From an uncultured Christensenella sp. (lineage in GTDB: Bacteria; Bacillota; Clostridia; Christensenellales; Pumilibacteraceae): a stretch of 64,000 nt of DNA. Positions 53,901 to 61,896 of this stretch are shown piece after piece (position 1 is the first letter of the stretch; each line of letters begins with the position of its first letter). Below the pieces are notes generated by a model. That model was given only the letters and a program-made list of their open reading frames with translations, did no database searches and was not told where the DNA came from. Both the position numbers and the translations under genes were made by a program. The stretch lies in contig CAJTPT010000004.1 of assembly GCA_910578545.1 (NCBI GenBank), positions 62,001 to 126,000 on the forward strand, read 5' to 3'.

Positions 53901-54374
53901 TTACGCGACAGACAAAAGCATTACGCCGAGGATAGAAACTATAAACGCGAATATAGCGAAAATCTCGACAAGAACAAGCATGGGGATTGCGTGACCGATC
54001 TGGTTTTCCTGCTTGCCGACAAGGTTGATACAACCGATTGCGACGTTGCCCTGCATGATAGCCGAAATCAAGCCGACGATAGCAATAGGCAGGCAGTATG
54101 CAAAAATCATCCAGCCCTGCGCTTCGGTAAGATTAACCATTTCGCCGAATGCGTTAATCTTAATCATCGTCATGAACGCAACTACGAAGCCGTACAAGCC
54201 CTGCGTTGACGGCATGACCTGCAATATCATGGTTGTGCCGAACTTGTCGGGCTGTTTGGAAAGAAGCGCCGAGGAAGCCTGCCCCGCGCGTCCTACACCT
54301 ATAGCCGAGCCTATGCCCGATACGATAACGGCAATCGCCGCACCTATTATGGCGTAAACATTACCCCAATTCAT
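53901..54374 (-). CDS. atpK: V-type ATPase proteolipid subunit K, sodium-type
   Basis: A 157-residue four-helix c-ring subunit, a double hairpin as in Enterococcus NtpK. Residues equivalent to the NtpK sodium ligands are present: Thr57 and Gln58 in PSTQGLYGF, Gln108 in AIMQGNV and Glu137 in LVLVEIFA. This points to sodium rather than proton coupling, by homology. AAGGAG before the ATG. Confidence 0.93.
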   Translation of the reverse strand: MNWGNVYAIIGAAIAVIVSGIGSAIGVGRAGQASSALLSKQPDKFGTTMILQVMPSTQGLYGFVVAFMTMIKINAFGEMVNLTEAQGWMIFAYCLPIAIVGLISAIMQGNVAIGCINLVGKQENQIGHAIPMLVLVEIFAIFAFIVSILGVMLLSVA

Positions 54375-54440
54375 TTTGTCTTTCTCCTTACAGATAATTT
54401 TATAGTTGTCCGATATAAATCGGTAAAACCCATGGTTGAT

Positions 54441-56474
54441 TCAGTTGAAACGAATATACTTTGTCTTTACGCCGAGCGGCTTAAACAGTCTGCCGCCGCC
54501 GTCGTAAAACTTGCCGTAAAACTCGAGGAATTGAAGCCTTGCGTCGTGAACATATGCGCTTAGCACGCCGAGCGCGAGGTTGAATATATGAAGCACCGCA
54601 AGCACTATTCCGCCGATAACGTAGCCCGCAACAGGGATACCCATAAGTATTCCGCCCAAGCGGTTAAACGCAAGTCCTATCGCACAGCTTGCAAGACACA
54701 AGCCGAACAATCGGCAGTACGACAGCAAGTCGGACAAAATATTGACAAGCCCGTACAAGCCCTTAAATCCGCCTACGACCTTGCCGAAAACGTTTTTGCT
54801 GTTGCGCCCGCCGAAAATCAGTATGAGTGCAACGCCTGTAAGCGCAAGCGCCATTGCGGCGGTTTTAAGACTTGCGGGGGGAACAAAGTCCACAGTTATT
54901 CCGAGCATGGGCGCAAGCGACGGGAGCATGCCTATCGCAAGACATACAAGAGCGGCAAAAAGCAGTATTATCGAGCCGCAGTCGAATATAGCCGAAAAAG
55001 GCTTTCCGTCCTTGCAAAGCGCCACAAACTTGATAACAAAGCCCGTAACTATCTGAACTACGCCCAAGCCGATACTCAAAACGAGTAGCAACAACGGCTT
55101 GTCCAAAGGTTCGAGAATTATTGCGACGTTCACGCCTTCACCGAATTCTATCGAGAAGTAACTGCCGAACAGCACGCCCCAAATTACAGCGGACACGCCG
55201 CCCATTCCGACGAGCAACGCAAGCTTTTTAATTCCGCTGTCAAACTTTTTGCTCGTGCCTATCACAAAGCCCGCAATGGCGAGTATAAGACCGTAGCCCG
55301 CGTCGCCTATCATGATACCGAAAAACAGGAAGTAGAAGAACGCCATTATCGGGTTGGGGTCGATCTCGCGGTATCGCGGCGAGCTGTACATGTCGGTGAT
55401 TTGCTCGTACGGCTTGACTACCTTGTTGTTCTCCACAAGCGTGGGCGGCGCGTCCTTTTCCTCGGGCGCAAGCAGTTGAACCACCACGTCGGGGCATGCG
55501 TCCTTGACTTCGGATACAGTCTGCTCGGCGTAACGCTCGGGCAACCACCCTTCCAGCACGAAAGCGCTGTCCGTCTTGAGGAAGTTTTCTTCAGCTTCGG
55601 CGCGCTCTATATCCAGTCCGATCACGTCGTAAAGAATACGCAAATCGGTGACGTGCTTTTCGTAGCCGAGCGACGTTTTGGTTAGCTCGAATATTCGGCG
55701 CTTGACGTCCGCGCGCTCGCTTTGCAGTCCTTCTATTTTTTGTACCGCGGTGCAGTCATCGGTAAACGCGCACTGAACGTAGCCCATGCTCGAAAGCTGT
55801 TTGGCAACCGCTTCGGTATTGGCTCTACGCGTCACAGTAAGCGCTATTATGCCGCTTGTCTTAATCACCTCGTAGGCGCACGGAAGCTCGTCGAGCGCGG
55901 CGTTCGGAAGCGAAGTCGTACGGTTGAAGAACAGCGAAATAACTATATCGCTATTTGCACGCTCGCCCAATTCGGACAACCTAATGGGTGCGTCCGCAAA
56001 CGGCGCATACGCGGCAATCTCGCTGTCGATAGCGGATATGCGGGAATTGCAATCAACAAGCCTGTACGACAGCTCTTTAAGCTCGTCGCACACGTGCATA
56101 AGCTCGTACTCGCGCGCCGCCGCGTCGGCAAAGTCGGCTTTGGTAACAAGCCTACGCGCGTCCGAGTAGTTTTCCTTGGAAAGAGTATACTGTATGGGCG
56201 TAGCGGCGCCGTGCTTGACGGCGACCTTGTTCTCTTTAAGAAAACCCGCCATCGCCGAGTGCCGACCCTTTAAAAAGCCCATTGCAAAAGAGAGCTCGCT
56301 CTGCTTGAGCTTAAGCTCGCCGTAACGCGCCGCTCCGCCGCCTTGCAATTCAAACGGAAGCGCGTCGGTGGCGCGCGGCTCAAACAGTCCGCGCTTAACC
56401 AGCGCGTCCATAATTTTATTTTGTTCCCGCCTAAGACCTATAAGGCGGATATGCGACATTTTGGCTATCGCCAT
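54441..56474 (-). CDS. atpI: V-type ATPase subunit I (a subunit)
   Basis: A 677-residue stator membrane subunit. The N-terminal cytoplasmic half (about 1-370) has coiled coils. The C-terminal half carries seven or eight helices, with RYREIDPNPIMAFFYFLFFGIMIGDAGYG and SYCRLFGLCLASCAIGLAFN, the latter containing the Arg needed for ion transfer. TAA of the H gene abuts its ATG. Confidence 0.95.
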   Translation of the reverse strand: MAIAKMSHIRLIGLRREQNKIMDALVKRGLFEPRATDALPFELQGGGAARYGELKLKQSELSFAMGFLKGRHSAMAGFLKENKVAVKHGAATPIQYTLSKENYSDARRLVTKADFADAAAREYELMHVCDELKELSYRLVDCNSRISAIDSEIAAYAPFADAPIRLSELGERANSDIVISLFFNRTTSLPNAALDELPCAYEVIKTSGIIALTVTRRANTEAVAKQLSSMGYVQCAFTDDCTAVQKIEGLQSERADVKRRIFELTKTSLGYEKHVTDLRILYDVIGLDIERAEAEENFLKTDSAFVLEGWLPERYAEQTVSEVKDACPDVVVQLLAPEEKDAPPTLVENNKVVKPYEQITDMYSSPRYREIDPNPIMAFFYFLFFGIMIGDAGYGLILAIAGFVIGTSKKFDSGIKKLALLVGMGGVSAVIWGVLFGSYFSIEFGEGVNVAIILEPLDKPLLLLVLSIGLGVVQIVTGFVIKFVALCKDGKPFSAIFDCGSIILLFAALVCLAIGMLPSLAPMLGITVDFVPPASLKTAAMALALTGVALILIFGGRNSKNVFGKVVGGFKGLYGLVNILSDLLSYCRLFGLCLASCAIGLAFNRLGGILMGIPVAGYVIGGIVLAVLHIFNLALGVLSAYVHDARLQFLEFYGKFYDGGGRLFKPLGVKTKYIRFN

Positions 56475-56861
56475 TTACGCCTTGCCTCCAAGAGATGCGT
56501 AAAGCTTTTTAACAAGCTCGTCTATCGTTTTACTTTTTGTTTTTAACAGTCCCGCGCCTTCTTTTTCGCTCGCGGCGACGCGCTCTAACCGTTCCTTTTC
56601 GGCACGTCCGGCCGCGTCCATAAGCGCCTTGTCGCGCGCTTCCGCAATAAGGCGCGAGCTCGCTTCGCGCAAAGTCTTTTCACGGGCGGCATAATCGAGC
56701 TGAACTGACTTTACCGTTTCCTCAGCCTGAGCGATTATGCGCTTAGCCTCTTGCTCGGCGGAAAGAATATCGCCGACCGCGCTTGCAAGCTCGGCGTCCA
56801 GCGTTTCGCGGTCGCCGTAAACAATAGGCTGTTCGGTTTGTTTGTTTTTTGTTTTACTCAT
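56475..56861 (-). CDS. V-type ATPase subunit H/G (peripheral stalk)
   Basis: A 128-residue coiled-coil protein, rich in Ala, Glu, Lys and Arg (LSAEQEAKRIIAQAEETVKSV, SRLIAEARDKALMDAAGRAEKERL), at the position of AhaH/NtpF. Its start overlaps the rpiB stop by 8 bases (ATGAGTAA), which couples the two. Confidence 0.85.
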   Translation of the reverse strand: MSKTKNKQTEQPIVYGDRETLDAELASAVGDILSAEQEAKRIIAQAEETVKSVQLDYAAREKTLREASSRLIAEARDKALMDAAGRAEKERLERVAASEKEGAGLLKTKSKTIDELVKKLYASLGGKA

Positions 56862-57300
56862 GGCTTTCCTCGTATGCGGTAATCTTACCTACGCGGTTTG
56901 CGTGTCTGCCGCCCGAAAAATCTGTTGTAATAAAGCTCTCGACAATGCCGAGCGCCGTCGGTATATCGGTATTGCCCGCGCCGAGCGCAAGGCAGTTGGC
57001 GTCGTTATGCTCGCGGCACAGCTTAGCCATTTCGGCGTTAAAGCACAGTCCGCAACGCACGCCCTTGACCTTGTTGGCAATTATACTCATGCCGACGCCC
57101 GTCTTACAAATGACTATTCCGCGCGCGGTCGTGTCTGCGGCAACGGCCTTTGCGACAGCCAGACCGAAGTCGGGATAATCGCACGAATCGCATGTGTACG
57201 TTCCGAGGTCCTTTACCTCGTGCCCCAACGCGGTAAGCTTATCTATTACTGCGGCTTTCAAAACCAAACCGCCGTGATCGCAACCGATATAAACAGTCAT
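56854..57300 (-). CDS. rpiB: Ribose-5-phosphate isomerase B
   Basis: A 148-residue sugar isomerase of the pentose phosphate pathway. It shows CDHGG at 7-11, the catalytic Cys65 in IVICKTGVGMSIIANKVKG and REHNDAN with His98. The residue after the Cys is Lys where most family members have Gly. It heads the V-ATPase operon, with GAGG before the ATG. The upstream promoter block is shared with the PurD/PurL-like operon. Confidence 0.94.
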   Translation of the reverse strand: MTVYIGCDHGGLVLKAAVIDKLTALGHEVKDLGTYTCDSCDYPDFGLAVAKAVAADTTARGIVICKTGVGMSIIANKVKGVRCGLCFNAEMAKLCREHNDANCLALGAGNTDIPTALGIVESFITTDFSGGRHANRVGKITAYEESHE

Positions 57301-57319
57301 ATCCGATACCTCAAAGATT

Positions 57320-57353
57320 AGTATACCACAATCACAGATTGATTTACGGATTT
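57320..57353 (-). promoter_or_regulatory. Promoter/operator block of the rpiB-V-ATPase operon
   Basis: On minus, TATACT (57325-57320) is preceded by a 27-base block (57353-57327) identical to that at 37190-37164. Spacing to the -10 box is the same, and the distance to the ATG is almost the same. The CAATC-TGT-GATTG palindrome is inside. No consensus -35 is seen. Confidence 0.7.
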
Positions 57354-57655
57354 ATTTACCGTTAATTAAGCAATACTATTCTTGCAATATCACATGCTAT
57401 ATATTATAGCATTCGGAAAAAATTTTTTCAAGCGTTTTTGAATTCTTTCGCAAGAAGAAAGGCTCAAAACATTTATTCTTTTTTGTTTTATCATGAAAAT
57501 CGCCTATCGTATCATTTGACGCTTCGTCGTAAACTTATATAAGATATTCTCGCTTGATTGTATCGAGTACTCGCGACTAAGCTTACGGCTCCCCGTCTCA
57601 ACGTAAATCGATAAATGCGCCAATGTGCGGTAATCCTTAAATATGTTGCGTATGT
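57354..57655. other. AT-rich intergenic region, no gene seen
   Basis: Contains a perfect 17-base palindrome TGCTATATATTATAGCA (57395-57411) and an A/T run. No frame with a ribosome-binding site was found. It lies between the Sua5-phosphatase operon and the rpiB promoter. Confidence 0.5.
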
Positions 57656-58126
57656 CTACGCGCCGCGTTTTTGCCTAAGCTTTCGGTCGGCTATCTCTAA
57701 TATCCCATCGAACGCAGTGCGCATTTGCACCGCGCAGTTTACGTACGCCTGCGTGCTAAGCCCGTACGGGTCGACAATCGGCACGCCTATAAGATCGACA
57801 AACGAGTATGCGTTGTCGCTGTCGCAACGCAATGCGTGCTCGGCCGTCATGCCGATAATAACGTCGCCGTCGAGCGACATTTGAACGGTAAAGATTTTGG
57901 CTTTGCGCTCGGCGTTGTGCTTAACGCCCAGAACGGTCAAAGCCTCGTCCGCCTGTCGCGTCATAATATCGCCCTTTGCCGCTTCCAGCCCCGCACTCGT
58001 AACGGTAAAATCGCCGCTACGCTTTTTGCTCTTTAGGTAGTCCTTAAACAAGAATTCCGCCATGGGCGAACGACAGGTGTTGCCCGTGCAAACGAATATA
58101 ATATTTACTTTAACGTTGTCAGCCAT
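57656..58126 (-). CDS. Low-molecular-weight protein tyrosine phosphatase
   Basis: A 156-residue phosphatase with the P-loop CTGNTCR (Cys13 to Arg19, C-x5-R) followed by SPMAE, and the general-acid DPYG near 120. It could act on phosphotyrosine or phosphoarginine; the Thr after the P-loop GN (GNTCRS) is the feature associated with arginine phosphatases such as YwlE. It is co-transcribed with Sua5, a common Firmicutes pairing. GAGGGG before the ATG. Confidence 0.9.
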   Translation of the reverse strand: MADNVKVNIIFVCTGNTCRSPMAEFLFKDYLKSKKRSGDFTVTSAGLEAAKGDIMTRQADEALTVLGVKHNAERKAKIFTVQMSLDGDVIIGMTAEHALRCDSDNAYSFVDLIGVPIVDPYGLSTQAYVNCAVQMRTAFDGILEIADRKLRQKRGA

Positions 58127-58144
58127 AATGCAACAACCCCTCGA

Positions 58145-59125
58145 TTAGATTATCATGCCGCCGCTAAGCTGAATAAGCCGAGCAATAAGCGACTCGCCTA
58201 TACCGCTCGGGTCGACGCCCTCGGCGATAATGCTGTCGTAATGCTGTGCGTCGGCAAGCCGTAGCGAAGCAAACAGATTATGCGCGTACGCGGAGTAGTC
58301 CTTGCCGACGGTAAACACCTTGCGCGAGCCGTACTGCGCGCGATTGCCGTCCAAGCAGAGTATAGCTACCGTCTTGCCTTGCTTAGATACCTCGTCGTAC
58401 TTGTCGCAAATGTTTTGGATCATGCCGTCGAAGTACGCCGAAAACATCACCTCGGCGTTGGGCATATATCCGCTAAGCTTTTGCCCCGTTTTGTTTATAT
58501 GCACTTCGCCGATAATGCTTTTAATGCTTTCAACCGTCACGCCGCCTGCGCGAACAATTATGGGCGGGTCGGCTGTGCAATCGACGATTGTGGATTCTAT
58601 GCCTATCTTGGAAGCGCCGCCGTCGAGTATGCACGGGATTTGACCGTCGAGGTCGTCCTTGACATGCGCGGCGAGCGTAGGGCTCGCCTTGTCCGAAGTG
58701 TTGGCGCTCGGCACGACCACAGGCATTCCAGCAAGCCCGATAAGCTTTTGCGCAATTTTGTTGTCCGGAATGCGCACCGCTACGCGATCGGCGCCGGCGG
58801 TAACGATATCGGGGATTATTTCCGAGCGTTCGAGTATGAGCGTGAGCGCACCCGGCATAAACTCGTCTATCAGCTTTTGCGCCTTTTGCGGCACGGCCTT
58901 TACGACCTTGTGTATATCGCTCTTTTTGGACACCGCAACAATAAGCGGCTTGTCGTACGGTCGGCGCTTGATGTCATATACCTTTTTTACCGCGTCGGAA
59001 TTAGTCGCTACTGCGCCCAACGCGTACACCGTTTCCGTGGGGAACGCTATCACCTCGCCCGCCTTTAAGCGCGACGCGCACCGCAAAATATTGACGTCGG
59101 TCGGTTGTAAGATTTCGGTATCCAC
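58145..59125 (-). CDS. ywlC: Threonylcarbamoyl-AMP synthase (Sua5/YwlC)
   Basis: A 326-residue enzyme that makes threonylcarbamoyl-AMP for t6A modification of tRNA. The YrdC domain (about 12-195) shows IAFPTETVYALGAVA, IKRRPYDKPL and VVVPSANTSDKASPT. A C-terminal Sua5 domain (about 230-326) follows a linker. GTG start at 59125 with AGGATGG upstream. First gene of the Sua5-phosphatase unit. Confidence 0.93.
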   Translation of the reverse strand: MDTEILQPTDVNILRCASRLKAGEVIAFPTETVYALGAVATNSDAVKKVYDIKRRPYDKPLIVAVSKKSDIHKVVKAVPQKAQKLIDEFMPGALTLILERSEIIPDIVTAGADRVAVRIPDNKIAQKLIGLAGMPVVVPSANTSDKASPTLAAHVKDDLDGQIPCILDGGASKIGIESTIVDCTADPPIIVRAGGVTVESIKSIIGEVHINKTGQKLSGYMPNAEVMFSAYFDGMIQNICDKYDEVSKQGKTVAILCLDGNRAQYGSRKVFTVGKDYSAYAHNLFASLRLADAQHYDSIIAEGVDPSGIGESLIARLIQLSGGMII

Positions 59126-59322
59126 TGTTTATCCATCCTGTGTTATCTTCTTTACGGGGCAGAATCGCAAGGATAGACGCGCGAAACAATTTGCAGTCGT
59201 ACCATTATGCGGTATGTAAAACGACGCTTCGCGCGTATAGACCGCGAGTGTGCCCGTAAAAATGTATCTATTGGGGTTAAACACCCGTTTAATCATAACA
59301 CATTTTGTCAAAAATTACAAGC

Positions 59323-60063
59323 ATGAAAAGCAAGTTTGCCAAATTTATAGACGCCACCTTGGGCTCGACCCTTATCTTTATCGCGGCAACCGCGGTGCTA
59401 AGATACTACACTACCATCGATATCGCGCTGTTTTGCGCGGGTTCCGTAACCGCCTGCGCAATCCTGTTGATAAAGCTTAAGCCAAAAAAACAAACGAACG
59501 ACAAGCTCGAGCCTGTCGCCGCCGACATGTTTTTCGAGTTCACGTTTATGTCGCCCGACGCGCCCGCCAAGCTACTGTATACCGCGCTCAAGCAAAGGTA
59601 TGACGGCGCGACTCGGCACGGCGGCGGCGTGTTTGTAAACGGTATAGCGGCGTACTGTCTGTTTTCGGAAAATGCCGACGCCGCTATGACCGCGCGGCTT
59701 ATAGCCAAGGCAAAGCACTACGGCGCACACACCCTTTTGTTACTCTGCAAATCACCGCCGGATTACCCGCAGATAACGGGAATAACCGTAAAGCCGATAT
59801 GCGGCAACGACGTGTATAGACTTTTCGGTTCGCTCGGCGCGCTGCCGCCGCGCAAGTATGCGGACAGCCGACAAAAAGCGCCAAAGGCGTTTGCGGGCGC
59901 ACTCGGCAAGGACAAGATAGTGCGGTACTTTATTCTCGCAGCGTCGCTCGGCTTTATGTCGTGGCTGACAAGATCCGTAATAGCGTTTGTGTGCTCTATT
60001 GCCTGTGCCGCACTCGGTCTGACCGCGTTGACGTTGTTGGCGGTTAAGAGAATTAAAAATTGA
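59323..60063 (+). CDS. Membrane protein of unknown function, 246 residues
   Basis: Two N-terminal helices (about 11-48), a cytoplasmic middle domain (FFEFTFMSPDAPAKLLYTALKQRY, LIAKAKHYGAHTLLLLC, the latter like a restriction-endonuclease-fold segment) and two C-terminal helices (about 193-236). The ATG at 59323 was chosen; an in-frame TTG at 59305 is possible. Neither has a Shine-Dalgarno. No family was recognised with confidence. Confidence 0.6.
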   Translation: MKSKFAKFIDATLGSTLIFIAATAVLRYYTTIDIALFCAGSVTACAILLIKLKPKKQTNDKLEPVAADMFFEFTFMSPDAPAKLLYTALKQRYDGATRHGGGVFVNGIAAYCLFSENADAAMTARLIAKAKHYGAHTLLLLCKSPPDYPQITGITVKPICGNDVYRLFGSLGALPPRKYADSRQKAPKAFAGALGKDKIVRYFILAASLGFMSWLTRSVIAFVCSIACAALGLTALTLLAVKRIKN

Positions 60064-60118
60064 CGGACTGCGCTTCGCGCCTTTATTTTAATTATTCACT
60101 CTCACTTCTTACCTTATC

Positions 60119-60280
60119 TGTTGTCCCCCTTGGGGGAAACGTCACGAGCTTGCGAGTGACAAAGGGATTGTGACTTATATGTTTTACGGCAATGTCCGAT
60201 AAGAACCGTTAATTAAACTTTTCTATAACCCCTTTTGACGGCTCGTTCCTCGCCGCCACTTTCCCCCACGGGGGACAACA
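60119..60280. mobile_element. MITE-like element of about 162 bp
   Basis: The left end TGTTGTCCCCCTTGGGGGAA (60119 on) and right end TTCCCCCACGGGGGACAACA (ending 60280) are imperfect terminal inverted repeats. Both carry internal CCCCC/GGGGG hairpins. The interior is non-coding, with CGTCACGAGCTTGCGAGTGAC on the left and a degenerate inverted match on the right. No transposase is present, so it would be moved in trans. Confidence 0.65.
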
Positions 60281-60295
60281 AAAATAAGAACAAAA

Positions 60296-60327
60296 ATCAA
60301 ACCGACCGTATAAACGATCGGTTTGAT
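60296..60327 (-). terminator. Terminator of the first TasA/CalY-like gene
   Basis: ATCAAACCGACCGT and ACGATCGGTTTGAT pair around ATAA, with a T run on minus. Confidence 0.85.
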
Positions 60328-60430
60328 GTTTGTTTTGCGCGCGCAGGGAACGCATAATCGCATTTACGCTGTTACGCCTATCGGCGCAAACAAGCATTTA
60401 TTCAGTTGTGATTTTCAGTATGTATAGTAA

Positions 60431-60913
60431 TTAAGCAGTCGCGTCAGCCGCCGCAAAGGAATAAGTAATTGTAAACGTTTTTTTCATGTCACCTTCATCG
60501 CTGGAAGCCAAGCGGAAGCTGTACACCGTATCAGCAGTTACTTCGACGGCAGCGGCAGTAAACGCTGTCCACGCAGTTTCGCCGGCTTTTTGATATTCAA
60601 TAAGAGTAGCGGCATCTCCGGTCGCCGTCATGGATATTTTTCCGGCAAGATCGCAAGACGCCGAAATGGTAAATCCTTTCGTCATCGTGCTTGCATCCCA
60701 CTGTTGAACTTGATCGTAAGGAACAAGTTTTTTGGTATCCAAATCGCCGGTCTGTGTAAGCGTAATCGAGCCTGTTGTAGTAATATTACCTAAAGTACCA
60801 TTAACTGTTTGGTCTGTAACTGTCGATTCCCATGCCGCGAACGATACAGCGCCGATACCTGCGATAGCCGCTACCGAAGCCGCTATGATTAAGGATTTTA
60901 CTGTCTTTTTCAT
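60431..60913 (-). CDS. TasA/CalY-like exported protein 1
   Basis: A 160-residue secreted protein. The N terminus MKKTVKSLIIAASVAAIAGIGAVSFA followed by AWESTVTDQ is the SipW-dependent signal peptide type of camelysin/TasA proteins. The mature part is beta-rich, with TLGNITTTGSITL and TADTVYSFRLASSDEG. TasA-like proteins form extracellular fibres; that role is inferred. AAAGGAG before the ATG. About 330 bases separate it from its paralogue. Confidence 0.8.
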   Translation of the reverse strand: MKKTVKSLIIAASVAAIAGIGAVSFAAWESTVTDQTVNGTLGNITTTGSITLTQTGDLDTKKLVPYDQVQQWDASTMTKGFTISASCDLAGKISMTATGDAATLIEYQKAGETAWTAFTAAAVEVTADTVYSFRLASSDEGDMKKTFTITYSFAAADATA

Positions 60914-61246
60914 GTTTTTGTTTTCTCCTTTAAAGAAATGAATTTTTGATTTTTATTTTAACATTCCCGATACCCTGCTATCGAAAACGGTTAAACAAAT
61001 TAAGAATTTGGGATGATTGACCGCTTTGCGGTGAATTTATTGATTGTTAGTCTGTTTCTCGGATCGATCGACAAACTCTAAATGATGTGCGTATATACAG
61101 ACAACTCCATACCATCACTCCGAGCGTAGCCGAGGGGCCACGGCGAACCGCCGCATTGTTGTTTTGTCTTTATCTCTTATTCGGCAAGTCCGTCAAAAGA
61201 ACGGCACGGGCTTGCAAAGTGACAAACGAGATAAAATAATGATATA
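60914..61246. repeat. Repeat-rich gap between the two TasA-like genes
   Basis: Contains AATTAAGAATTTGGGAT, the GACCGCTTTGCGGTGAAT core hairpin, and a CATCACTCCGAGCGTAGCCGAGGGGCC stretch (around 61113-61140) that also occurs in the 25830-25880 region. No gene was seen. Confidence 0.5.
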
Positions 61247-61762
61247 TTATTCAGCCGAGAAAGTCAAGGTAATACTTGCTTTCATGGCGTCGGTGCCGGT
61301 TGCAACCATGTAAACGTAAACGGTATCGTCAGTAAGTCCGGAAAGCGTTACGGCTGTTGCGCTCAACTTGTTGCCCTCGACGGCGCCGGTGCTTTTTGTA
61401 GGTAAAGAAGCCGACCAATACAATGCGGCAGAAGTTTTGGTATCAAGTACACCCGCCAATTTATATACGGCAGGATCGTCGCCCGTCACGTCGGAAGACA
61501 ACGTAAACTCCCAATACGTGAGATAAGAGTCGCCCTCCTTTTGATTTTGGTCGACGGGGAATAAAGCGTTCATAGCTTCCGCGGTTCCACTCGCCGTAGA
61601 AGGCGTAACGGTCAAGTTTCCAATAGTTCTGATAACACCAGTCGAACCATTTATAATGACCGGCTCAGCCGTTCCCTGCCAGTACGCAAACGAAACTGCG
61701 CCTATGCCGACTACTGCGGCTACCGATGCCGCGATGATAAGTCCTTTTACTGTCTTATTCAA
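61247..61762 (-). CDS. TasA/CalY-like exported protein 2
   Basis: A 171-residue paralogue of the preceding protein, with the same signal (NKTVKGLIIAASVAAVVGIGAVSFA) followed by YWQGTAEP. The mature part has VYKLAGVLDTKTSAALYWSA and DDTVYVYMVATGTDA. The start codon is TTG at 61762, with AAAGGAG about 10 bases upstream. The leader closely matches that of protein 1, so the pair arose by duplication. Confidence 0.8.
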   Translation of the reverse strand: MNKTVKGLIIAASVAAVVGIGAVSFAYWQGTAEPVIINGSTGVIRTIGNLTVTPSTASGTAEAMNALFPVDQNQKEGDSYLTYWEFTLSSDVTGDDPAVYKLAGVLDTKTSAALYWSASLPTKSTGAVEGNKLSATAVTLSGLTDDTVYVYMVATGTDAMKASITLTFSAE

Positions 61763-61896
61763 GATTTGTTTTCTCCTTTCAGAAAATAATTTTTTTGTTT
61801 TTTTATTTTACCTGACGCCGTTGCGCCAATTAAAACCGTTATGGAATTAGCGTTATTCGGTTGTTTACCGTCTACTCGCCTGACGAATGGAACGGA

